Shown here piece after piece: positions 1 through 6,306 of a DNA stretch of 7,705 nt. The notes under the pieces are model-generated. The model saw only the letters and a list, made by a program, of their open reading frames with translations, did not search any database and was not told the origin of the DNA. Within the stretch, counting starts at the first letter, position 1; the number at the start of each line of letters is the position of its first letter. Origin of the DNA: an uncultured bacterium (lineage in GTDB: Bacteria; Bacteroidota; Bacteroidia; Bacteroidales; Paludibacteraceae); NCBI GenBank assembly GCA_947074225.1, contig CAMTOX010000083.1:1-7705 (forward strand), given 5' to 3'. A program made the position numbers and the translations under genes.

Positions 1-15
1 TATACCCGAATTTGG

Positions 16-36
16 TCCCTCTTTAATCCCTCTTTA
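16..36. repeat. tandem pair of TCCCTCTTTA
   Basis: The ten bases TCCCTCTTTA occur at 16-25 and again at 27-36, separated by one A. The pair lies close to the window edge. It could be a small repeat, the edge of a larger repeated element outside the window, or part of a coding sequence. Nothing else in the window repeats it. Confidence 0.5.
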
Positions 37-212
37 GTTGCGCTTTGTAGAGAAGCAGAGTCAAAAGTAAATAAGGAGAAAAGGGTATTTAAAAATTAAC
101 ACGCTACTAGAGAAGATGCATTATTATTGCATTAGTTAGTTGCTATTTAACTATAAAAAAGAGTAAAGCGAAATAAAAGATAGATAAAAAAGCAATAACA
201 AACATAATTATT

Positions 213-220
213 TAACTTTG
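213..220 (+). promoter_or_regulatory. isolated TAnnTTTG -7 box match
   Basis: TAACTTTG is an exact match to the Bacteroidetes sigma-factor -7 consensus TAnnTTTG. No TTTG or TTG -33 element lies at the proper distance upstream, and the nearest downstream gene starts more than 560 bases away. In sequence this AT-rich one such match is nearly expected by chance, so this is a weak promoter candidate. Confidence 0.15.
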
Positions 221-561
221 TCGACGTTATCATAGAGAAAATTAGAGATGATAAACTCTGATATTTAGAAGTAATCTAATTTAGATAAAACAATAGCATT
301 TAACGGCTTACAACCAATTATGCCTTGAGTAATATCTACTTTATATTCTACTATAGGTTGTTTTTAACCGTCAAAAGAATAGAGTAAATCTGAATAAAAC
401 AGATAGTAAAGCAGGTTAAAGCAAATTGACAATAGCCTCTATTGCAATAATAGAACCCTGTGTTAACACCCGTTTTTAATTAGATGCTGCACTATTAAAT
501 AGTATTCTCTTTGGGAATAAAGCAGATAAAAATTAAGAACGAATACAATTGGTAGAAACCT

Positions 562-681
562 TTGCCAATAGTGTAAGTTTATAGAAAACAATGGTATGTA
601 ATACCAATATTGGCTATAGAAATAGATAAAGTAAATAGTTTCATGCATAATTAATTATTTGTAAAGTTACTATTGCCAATA
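562..681. repeat. interleaved inverted repeats in the probable coaX leader
   Basis: TTGCCAATA occurs at 562-570 and again at 673-681, and between them lies TATTGGC (608-614), which is complementary to seven bases of either copy. The middle copy is also half of a palindrome, CCAATATTGG (604-613), and overlaps a small hairpin, TGGTAT-GTA-ATACCA (592-606). If transcribed, the middle segment could pair with the left copy, the right copy or itself, but not with more than one at a time. The arms are short and AT-rich, so chance is a real possibility. As DNA, the same sites could be binding sites for a dimeric regulator. Confidence 0.35.
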
Positions 682-691
682 TATGAAATAA

Positions 692-699
692 TTATTTTG
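692..699 (+). promoter_or_regulatory. possible coaX operon promoter (near-consensus -7 box)
   Basis: TTATTTTG differs by one base from the Bacteroidetes -7 consensus TAnnTTTG. A TTG that could serve as a -33 element lies at 673-675, giving a spacing of about 16 bases, a few shorter than the usual 19-21. It sits about 90 bases ahead of the first gene of the operon, a plausible leader length. Assignment rests on position and partial match only. Confidence 0.25.
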
Positions 700-709
700 A
701 GTGAACCTT

Positions 710-744
710 CAATGCTGGTATTCCCATTGTTAGGGTACCCAATG
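710..744 (+). promoter_or_regulatory. alternating CAATG/CATTG/CAATG elements before coaX
   Basis: CAATG (710-714), its complement CATTG (725-729) and CAATG again (740-744) are spaced exactly 15 bases apart, so the centre element can pair with either neighbour through a ten-base loop. The stretch also contains the eight-base palindrome GGGTACCC (733-740) and a competing stem, GGTA (717-720) with TACC (736-739), extended by CCC (723-725) with GGG (733-735). It ends 44 bases before the coaX start codon. The short stems make a regulatory role uncertain. Confidence 0.25.
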
Positions 745-788
745 AATTAGAGAGGAAAGAAAGAGACACTTAATGAGATAGTAAGAGG

Positions 789-1529
789 ATGAATTTAACA
801 ATCGATATCGGAAATACCCGTATTAAACTAGATATATTCCATAACGACAAGTCGGTGGAGAATAGAGTTGTTTGTGGCATAGACTCTGCGTTAATAGAAG
901 AGCTAATGTTGCAATACCCAATAAAGCGAGCCATAGTATCGAGTGTACGTGGTCGCGATGCCTCGTTAATGACTCTGCTTGAGAGCAAATTCAGTTGCGT
1001 TATGGAGTTGGACGAAAAGGTAAATCTTCCTTTTAGACTTCAGTATCAACATAGTGAAACTTTGGGTAAAGATCGTATTGCTGCTCTGATGGGTGCTTGG
1101 AGTATTAAACCTTCGAGTACGTTGCTTGTCATAGATATAGGCACCTGCATAACATACGATGTTTTGGAAAATGGCACCACTTTTATTGGAGGGAATATAG
1201 CACCTGGTTGGCGAATGCGTTTGGAATCTATGCACCAGCTAACTCATAAACTGCCCGAGGTTAATGCTGAAGAGGTAGAAAAGCTATTAGGAAACAGTAC
1301 CATTGAGGCCATGCAAGGAGGTTCCTATTGGGGAATAGTTTATGAAATTGAGGGTTTAATAAATAAATTAAAGTTAAAACACTCTGATATACATATATTT
1401 TTAACAGGTGGAGATAGTTTCCACTTTGAAAAACAGATAAAAAATTGCATCTTTGCAATCCCAAATTTAGTTCCTATCGGACTAAATCAAATACTTAAAT
1501 ATAATGAGAGCATTGGTAAAATCGACTAA
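789..1529 (+). CDS. coaX: type III pantothenate kinase (CoaX)
   Basis: Phosphorylates pantothenate to 4'-phosphopantothenate, the first committed step of coenzyme A synthesis, in the cytoplasm. Type III enzymes belong to the ASKHA kinase fold, typically need a monovalent cation and are not feedback-inhibited by CoA. The 246-residue product has the family's motifs in order: the N-terminal phosphate-binding DIGNT (6-10), GKDR (93-96), the DIGTCIT stretch (116-122) containing the conserved aspartate, GGNIAPG (134-140), TGGD (206-209) and a C-terminal PNLVPIGLNQIL (225-236). Length is normal for the family. The ATG at 789 is favoured because the family starts exactly at this beta-strand, AGAGG directly precedes it, and two stops (771-776) close the frame upstream. 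The last 26 bases overlap the next gene, suggesting translational coupling. It is the first gene of the envelope operon and the only one with a core metabolic role. Confidence 0.95.
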   Translation: MNLTIDIGNTRIKLDIFHNDKSVENRVVCGIDSALIEELMLQYPIKRAIVSSVRGRDASLMTLLESKFSCVMELDEKVNLPFRLQYQHSETLGKDRIAALMGAWSIKPSSTLLVIDIGTCITYDVLENGTTFIGGNIAPGWRMRLESMHQLTHKLPEVNAEEVEKLLGNSTIEAMQGGSYWGIVYEIEGLINKLKLKHSDIHIFLTGGDSFHFEKQIKNCIFAIPNLVPIGLNQILKYNESIGKID

Positions 1530-2769
1530 ACCCTTCTATTTCTTAGCCTTATTGGCTCTACTTGTCACCCCGAGTCTGATGGCTCAGAACAACACCAACT
1601 CGCCTTACACCCGCTTTGGATATGGTTTGTTAAACGACCAGAGTTTCTCTCGCAGTCAAGGCATGGGCGGTGTAGCCTATGGTTTTAGAAGTAAGCAGAG
1701 TATAAACCCTGCAAACCCTGCATCGTACTGTGCAGTCGATAGTACAAGCTTTTTGTTCGATATGGGTATTTCGGCATTAATCAGTAATTTTAAATCGGGC
1801 GATGTGGGTAAAACCACATTTAATGGTAACTTAGATTATTTAGCTTTTCAGTTTCCTATTACAAACTGGATGGGTATGAGTTTAGGTGTGACTCCATTCT
1901 CGGTTGTTGGATACGATTATAGTTTTTCAGACTCTATTTCTGCTCCTTCATTAAATGACACTGTGGTATCAAAATACACACAGCAATTTTTTGGAACCGG
2001 CGGTATTAGTCAAGTATATCTTGGTGTATCTTTTGATATAGGGAAACATGTGGCTTTGGGTGCTAACGTATATTACTTATTTGGTAACATAAATCACTCA
2101 CGCTATTTAGATTACACCTCTAATGGTGTATCTACTTACCAAACTTCCACATTAAAGGTACGTAGTTTTAATGCACGTTTTGGTATTCAATACTATGAAA
2201 CCATAGGTAGTAAACACGCCTTTAATATTGGTGCTATCTATGAGTTCAAATCTAAATTAGATGGAAATATTGAGACAACAACCATTGGCGTAGATACAAC
2301 GACCATAAATTCAGGCAATTTGTTTGAATTACCAAACACCTATGGTCTTGGATTCACATATACTTACGATGAACGTTTAACCATAGGTTTAGATGGTACC
2401 TTCATGCAATTTGCCGATGCTATGTATTACGGAGTTCGCGATTCGTTGAGCAACCGTATAAAGATTTGTGCCGGTGCAGAATATGTTCACAATCCAAAGG
2501 GGCGTTATTATGCTGAACGCATGTATTGGCGCTTTGGTGTAAATTATAATAATTCGTATGCTAAAGTGGGCCGATTTGATGCTCAAGACTTTAGTATAAC
2601 TTGTGGTGCTGGTTTCCCTTTACGTACAACAAAGACAACATTAAATGTTAACTTTGAATATGGTAGTGTAGGAAATCAACTACATTCGCCACTTAGAGAG
2701 AACTATTTCAAGATTGGTTTAAACCTTTCGCTTAATGAGTTCTGGTTTGTTAAACAGAAACTTAAATAG
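1504..2769 (+). CDS. outer-membrane beta-barrel protein, Bacteroidetes-specific family
   Basis: A 421-residue predicted outer-membrane protein. Residues 1-27 form a signal peptide (basic start, hydrophobic FYFLALLALLV core, cleavage probably after SLMA before Q28). The mature start NNTNSPYTRFGYGLL is a signature I know from a conserved Bacteroidetes family usually annotated as a hypothetical or porin-like barrel. A conserved INPANPASY segment (67-75) follows, reminiscent of NPA motifs in FadL/PorV-type barrels. The rest alternates short glycine- and aromatic-rich strands, as in a beta-barrel, and the chain ends in a strand with NEFWFVKQKLK. The substrate is unknown. The ATG at 1504 overlaps coaX by 26 nt; it is preferred because it precedes the full signal peptide and no other start does. 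Stop is TAG. A FadL-like hydrophobic-compound channel is conceivable but unproven. Confidence 0.8.
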   Translation: MRALVKSTKPFYFLALLALLVTPSLMAQNNTNSPYTRFGYGLLNDQSFSRSQGMGGVAYGFRSKQSINPANPASYCAVDSTSFLFDMGISALISNFKSGDVGKTTFNGNLDYLAFQFPITNWMGMSLGVTPFSVVGYDYSFSDSISAPSLNDTVVSKYTQQFFGTGGISQVYLGVSFDIGKHVALGANVYYLFGNINHSRYLDYTSNGVSTYQTSTLKVRSFNARFGIQYYETIGSKHAFNIGAIYEFKSKLDGNIETTTIGVDTTTINSGNLFELPNTYGLGFTYTYDERLTIGLDGTFMQFADAMYYGVRDSLSNRIKICAGAEYVHNPKGRYYAERMYWRFGVNYNNSYAKVGRFDAQDFSITCGAGFPLRTTKTTLNVNFEYGSVGNQLHSPLRENYFKIGLNLSLNEFWFVKQKLK

Positions 2770-2771
2770 AT

Positions 2772-2798
2772 ACTCCTTAAGCCGACGGCTTAAAGAGT
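2772..2798 (+). terminator. intra-operon hairpin between barrel and TPR genes
   Basis: ACTCCTTAAGCC (2772-2783) pairs with GGCTTAAAGAGT (2787-2798): four pairs, one C-A mismatch, then seven pairs around a three-base GAC loop. It starts three bases after the stop codon of the barrel gene. No run of T follows (the next bases are CCTTATAAAG), so it is not a standard intrinsic terminator. A partial terminator, an mRNA-stabilising 3' end or a processing site, allowing different expression of the abundant barrel and downstream genes, fits better. It is the most GC-rich structure in the gaps. Confidence 0.5.
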
Positions 2799-2875
2799 CC
2801 TTATAAAGATTGACTATCAATTAAATTAGAACAGAATATTAATTAAATATCCCCTTGGAAACTAACAGAAATATT

Positions 2876-4261
2876 ATGAGACATTCAAGATTAATCGCTC
2901 TATTCTTATGCTGCATGACAATTATGGGATGTGCGGCGCAAAAGAGCAAAAAGAAAAAAGGTGCCGAAGAGGCTCCTGTGAAAGAGGAACAAAAAGCTCC
3001 AGAACAAGCAGTATCCGAACAATGTTTAATTAACATGAGTTTGTTTTATGAGTCGGCTAAAAATAGAAACTATGCCGATGCTTTAGCTCCATGGACATCA
3101 GTGTACGAAGAGTGTCCTCAACACTCAAAACTTATTTACACTTATGGTGCACGTATTATCAATTGGCAAATTGAAAAAGCTGCTACCGATGAAGAGCGTA
3201 ATGCATTAATTGATAAATTAATGAAACTTTATGACGATCAGATTCAATACTTTGGCGATGACCAACGTAATCCAAAACCTTGGATACTTGGTATGAAAGG
3301 TTACTACTACAGCCTCTATTACCCAAACAATAAAGCAGTGACTTATCCTTGGTTTAAAGAAGCGGTAGTTGAATTAAAAGAGAAATCTGAACCAAGTTTC
3401 CTTCAACAATTTGTGGTTATCTCTTCAGAACTATATAAAGAGAAGCCAGAGTTGGCCGAACAATTTATTAACGACTATTTATTGGCTAACGAATATTTGG
3501 AAGCTAACGCTAACAACCCTTCAGTTAAGGATGCAGCAACCTATCGTACCCTTAAAGAGAATTTAGATGCCTTGTTTGTATTATCGGGTGTTGCCGATTG
3601 CGACCGTTTGAATGATATTTATGCAGACCGTGTTGAAAACAACAAAGAGAACTTAGAGTTCTTGAATACCACTATTCGTTTCTTTAAACGTTTAGGCTGT
3701 ACCGATCGTAACACTTTCTTTGCGGCATCGCGTTATGCACACTTAATATCTCCGTCGGCAGAATCGGCAAACGGATTGGCAGAGATGAACTTTAAGAACG
3801 ATAATTTTGTTAAAGCTTTAGAGTATTTTAATGAAGCAGCAAACTTGGCCGAAGATAATAATGAAAAGGCAGATTACTATTTCAAGATGGCTCAAATTTA
3901 CTTTACAAAATTAGACAACTTGCAAAAGACTAGAGAATATTCAAAACTATCATTGGCTACAAATCCAAATCAAGCTTCGCCTTACACCTTGTTAGGTATT
4001 GCTTATGGTAAAGGCCGTGGCATTTTTGACGACCCAGTATTAAACAAATCAATCTATTGGATAGCTGTCGATATGTTTAATAAGTCAAAACAGATGGATT
4101 CTTCAGAGAAGAATGTGCAAGAGATGAATAATTTGATTCGTCAATATGTAAACCATTATCCATCGAGAGAAGAGATTTTCATGCACCCAGAACTTAACGA
4201 AGGACAATCGTTCTACGTAGGTGGTTGGATAAATGAATCGACTACTGTACGCACAAAATAA
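2876..4261 (+). CDS. TPR-repeat lipoprotein
   Basis: A 461-residue tetratricopeptide-repeat lipoprotein. The signal peptide MRHSRLIALFLCCMTIMGC ends in a lipobox, IMGC, with Cys19 as the likely lipidated residue. A charged, low-complexity linker (KSKKKKG and EEAPVKEEQ, 23-48) follows, then a helical body. TPR-like helix pairs are clearest at about 297-329, 330-363 and 364-410. The C-terminus GGWINESTTVR (449-459) is a hallmark of a conserved Bacteroidetes family with this gene neighbourhood. TPR domains bind proteins, so a periplasm-facing scaffold for envelope assembly is inferred; the partner is unknown. A TTG at 2855 could extend the protein by seven residues, but ATG 2876 puts the signal peptide at a normal position. 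A 106-base gap containing a hairpin separates it from the barrel gene, and lptC follows 4 bases after its stop. Confidence 0.85.
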   Translation: MRHSRLIALFLCCMTIMGCAAQKSKKKKGAEEAPVKEEQKAPEQAVSEQCLINMSLFYESAKNRNYADALAPWTSVYEECPQHSKLIYTYGARIINWQIEKAATDEERNALIDKLMKLYDDQIQYFGDDQRNPKPWILGMKGYYYSLYYPNNKAVTYPWFKEAVVELKEKSEPSFLQQFVVISSELYKEKPELAEQFINDYLLANEYLEANANNPSVKDAATYRTLKENLDALFVLSGVADCDRLNDIYADRVENNKENLEFLNTTIRFFKRLGCTDRNTFFAASRYAHLISPSAESANGLAEMNFKNDNFVKALEYFNEAANLAEDNNEKADYYFKMAQIYFTKLDNLQKTREYSKLSLATNPNQASPYTLLGIAYGKGRGIFDDPVLNKSIYWIAVDMFNKSKQMDSSEKNVQEMNNLIRQYVNHYPSREEIFMHPELNEGQSFYVGGWINESTTVRTK

Positions 4262-4265
4262 ACCT

Positions 4266-4919
4266 ATGAAATTGTTTTTGAAGACACCTTCAAATAGTAT
4301 AAAAAACAGTGTAACAATCGTTTCAATAGCGATTGTTATGCTGTTTTTTGTAGTAAGTTGCGACAAACCACGTGTAGAGATTACCGATAAGGTTACGAAC
4401 CGGCAAGAGACTCCTCAGCTGTCGGCTTATGCCATTACTACTATAGTTTCCGATTCTGGCGTGATACGTTACCGTATTTCGAGCGATGAGTGGAAGGTAT
4501 ACGACAAGGCCGAATCACCATATTGGGACTTTCCCTTGGGATTACACTTTGAACGTTTTGACAAAAACTATCTTGTAGATGCTCAAATAGTTTGCAAACA
4601 AGCAGTATATTTGCAAGAGGAAGATTTGTGGATTCTCAATGATAGTGTACGTGCAACGAACTTAAATGGCGAACGCTTTGAGACTCAACAACTGTTTTGG
4701 AATCAGAAGTCGCAGCGTGTCTATTCCGATTCTCTCATACGAATAATTCAGGAAGATAAAATAATTATTGGTGTGGGATTTGAATCCAACCAAACGTTTA
4801 CACGTTATGATATACATCAGCCCAAAGGCATGTTCCCTATCGATACCGAAGAGGAGAGAGATAGCACTGATGCTATGAACGCACACAAACAACAACAAGA
4901 AGATTTAGAAACAGAATGA
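4266..4919 (+). CDS. lptC: LPS export ABC transporter periplasmic protein LptC (lipoprotein type)
   Basis: LptC takes lipopolysaccharide from the LptB2FG transporter and passes it to LptA in the periplasmic bridge. The 217-residue product starts with a hydrophobic segment (about 15-31) ending in VVSC, a lipobox with Cys32, so it is probably a lipoprotein, as is common in Bacteroidetes, unlike the membrane-anchored E. coli protein. The body matches the Bacteroidetes LptC pattern: TTIVSDSGVIRYRI, WKVYDK, PYWDFPLG, LHFERFD, then the strands LWILNDSVRATNLNGERF and LFWNQKSQRVYSD, ending with GVGFESNQ. These repeated strands suit the OstA/LptA beta-jellyroll fold. The tail after about residue 193 is highly charged and probably disordered. 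The frame is open from ATG 4233, which would overlap the TPR gene, but ATG 4266 gives a normal lipoprotein signal and lies four bases after the TPR stop. Its TGA stop overlaps the next ATG. Confidence 0.88.
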   Translation: MKLFLKTPSNSIKNSVTIVSIAIVMLFFVVSCDKPRVEITDKVTNRQETPQLSAYAITTIVSDSGVIRYRISSDEWKVYDKAESPYWDFPLGLHFERFDKNYLVDAQIVCKQAVYLQEEDLWILNDSVRATNLNGERFETQQLFWNQKSQRVYSDSLIRIIQEDKIIIGVGFESNQTFTRYDIHQPKGMFPIDTEEERDSTDAMNAHKQQQEDLETE

Positions 4920-6166
4920 ACATCTATTGGTCCATTATTATCTCTTTAATATTCTCGGCATTTTTTTCGGGAATGGAGATCGCTTTTGTCTCTTCAAATC
5001 GTTTACGTTTTGAGCTAAACAAGCGCTCCAACCGCTTTACTGGTCCCATAGTGGGCTATTTTAACCGCCATTCAGACCAGTTTATCTCGACCATGCTGGT
5101 TGGGAACAACATAGCTTTGGTTATTTATGGTATACGCATGGCTCAGCTCTTAGAACCTATTATTGCTCGTTGGATTCCAAGCGACTTTGTTATTACAGTG
5201 ATTCAAACCCTTATTGCGACTCTGATAGTTCTCTTTACGGGTGAGTTCCTACCAAAGACCATATTTCGCCATAATCCAAATGTATGGATCTCTGTATTCT
5301 CTCCCCTGCTCTTTGTATGTTATGTTGTGCTCTATCCGGTAACACTGTTTTGTACATATATAGCCATCTTAGTGATGCGTTTATTTAAAGTCTATACTCC
5401 CAATAAGGAGAAACAGGCTATAGGTAAAATGGATTTAGATTTCTTCATTAACGAATCTATAGAAAGTGGCAACGAAAATAAAGAGATAGAAAATGATGTT
5501 CGAATCTTCCAGAACGCTCTTGATTTTAACACCATAAAACTTCGCGATTGCATAATTCCCCGAACAGAGATTACTGCTTTACCAAAAGATGCTACCACTT
5601 TAGAAGAGTTAACTAATGAATTTGTAGAGTCGGGCTATTCAAAGATTCTTATTTTTGAGACCAATATAGATAATATAATAGGTTATATACACTCATCAGA
5701 TCTGTTTCACATAAAAGGCGATTGGCGCCCTTACTTGCGTAAAATGCCTATAGTTCCAGAAACAATGGCAGCCAACCGGTTGATGAACATCTTCATGAAA
5801 GAGAAGAAAAGTATTGCTGTAGTAGTTGACGAGCTGGGAGGTACTGCCGGTATGGTAACTTTGGAAGATATAATTGAAGAGATCTTTGGTGAGATTGAAG
5901 ATGAGCACGACAATGTGGCCTATACGGCAAAAAAGTTGGGTCAAAAAGAGTATCTTCTCTCTGGACGGTTAGAAGTGTCGACCTTAAATATGCTTTTTGA
6001 AATAAATTTCCCAGAGTCGGAAAATTATGTTACTGTGGCTGGTTTTATACTCTACCATTACCAAAAACTTCCAAAATTAAACGAGACAATTCATATTAAT
6101 CAATGGACATTTAAAGTACTACAAGCTAACCGAAATAGGATAGAATTAGTTAAATTGACCTTTTAA
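4916..6166 (+). CDS. gldE: GldE/CorC-like CNNM-CBS membrane transporter
   Basis: A 416-residue inner-membrane protein of the hemolysin-C/CorC family, related to GldE, a gliding-motility protein in Flavobacterium; here the name marks the family and does not imply gliding. Domains in order: a CNNM (DUF21) membrane domain at about 1-165 with several hydrophobic helices and the conserved SGMEIAF (18-24), VGNNIAL (62-68) and GEFLPKT (109-115); two CBS domains at about 210-325; the signature DELGGTAGMVTLEDIIEE (305-322) running into IFGEIEDE; and a C-terminal CorC_HlyC domain at about 340-416. The family is linked to magnesium or other cation transport, with CBS domains sensing adenine nucleotides; the substrate here is unknown. 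ATG overlaps the lptC stop (ATGA), strong evidence of co-translation. It is the last gene of the operon, followed by a terminator-like hairpin. Confidence 0.9.
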   Translation: MNIYWSIIISLIFSAFFSGMEIAFVSSNRLRFELNKRSNRFTGPIVGYFNRHSDQFISTMLVGNNIALVIYGIRMAQLLEPIIARWIPSDFVITVIQTLIATLIVLFTGEFLPKTIFRHNPNVWISVFSPLLFVCYVVLYPVTLFCTYIAILVMRLFKVYTPNKEKQAIGKMDLDFFINESIESGNENKEIENDVRIFQNALDFNTIKLRDCIIPRTEITALPKDATTLEELTNEFVESGYSKILIFETNIDNIIGYIHSSDLFHIKGDWRPYLRKMPIVPETMAANRLMNIFMKEKKSIAVVVDELGGTAGMVTLEDIIEEIFGEIEDEHDNVAYTAKKLGQKEYLLSGRLEVSTLNMLFEINFPESENYVTVAGFILYHYQKLPKLNETIHINQWTFKVLQANRNRIELVKLTF

Positions 6167-6195
6167 AATTAGATTTGAATATTGATAGACAATTG

Positions 6196-6240
6196 CTTAT
6201 ACTTTTTATATGAAAAGCGTATTAAGTACAACTTTTTTTT
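6196..6240 (+). terminator. probable intrinsic terminator of the coaX-gldE operon
   Basis: CTTATAC (6196-6202) pairs with GTATTAAG (6219-6226) with one bulged T, and the inner TTTT (6203-6206) can pair with AAAA (6213-6216), giving a long AT-rich hairpin. Six bases later comes a run of eight T residues (6233-6240). It begins 29 bases after the gldE stop. The stem is AT-rich and the T run is set off from it, so efficiency is uncertain. It nonetheless marks the natural boundary with the next transcription unit. Confidence 0.55.
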
Positions 6241-6241
6241 C

Positions 6242-6249
6242 TATCTTTG
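6242..6249 (+). promoter_or_regulatory. Bacteroidetes-type -7 promoter box for the PpiD-like gene
   Basis: TATCTTTG matches the Bacteroidetes housekeeping -7 consensus TAnnTTTG exactly and lies 57 bases before the start codon in the only large gap between intact genes. A transcription start around 6255 would give a leader of about 50 bases. No clear TTTG -33 element is seen about 20 bases upstream, where the sequence is part of the terminator's T run. Position makes it credible despite the weak -33. Confidence 0.5.
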
Positions 6250-6306
6250 TAGACTATTATTTCCGAATATTAACATCATTACTAATATCATTACTGTAAC
6301 AAAACA

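Larger units (their letters stand above)
1..788. other. AT-rich gene-free region upstream of the coaX operon
   Basis: No convincing gene is seen here. The + strand is strongly A-rich and every frame on both strands is broken by frequent stops. The longest ATG-started frame is 61 codons on the - strand (648 to 463); it is hydrophobic and tyrosine-rich, matches nothing I know, and may reflect composition only. At the left edge a + frame is open from base 1 to a TAA at 109-111; it could be the C-terminus of a gene beginning outside the window, but I do not recognise it. I see no tRNA T-loop motif, no rRNA, no CRISPR-like regular repeats and no insertion-sequence ends with a target duplication. 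Short inverted repeats at 562-681 and 710-744 are listed separately. The region probably includes the operon's promoter and 5' leader and may contain gene remains. Confidence 0.6.

Noticed and set aside
430..444. Small hairpin CAATAG-CCT-CTATTG as a terminator
   Set aside because: Six AT-rich pairs with no T run downstream on either strand; such stems are expected by chance in this composition.
300..788. A + strand frame leading into coaX with pieces such as ERIQLVETFANSVSL between stops
   Set aside because: About thirteen stops in 163 codons is what the base composition predicts. It overlaps the better - strand candidate, and I recognise no family.
1..788. tRNA, small RNA, CRISPR or insertion-sequence features
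   Set aside because: No T-loop motif, cloverleaf arms, regularly spaced repeats, transposase frame or paired terminal repeats could be found.
2855..2875. TTG at 2855 as the start of the TPR lipoprotein
   Set aside because: It adds seven polar residues before a complete lipoprotein signal peptide that starts at ATG 2876.
4233..4265. ATG at 4233 as the lptC start
   Set aside because: It would overlap the TPR gene and put eleven extra residues before the signal segment; ATG 4266 directly after the upstream stop fits the family better.
5392..5944. Several - strand open frames of 60-80 codons inside the gldE-like gene, and similar ones inside other genes
   Set aside because: They mirror well-supported + strand genes, have no recognisable motifs and lack their own context.
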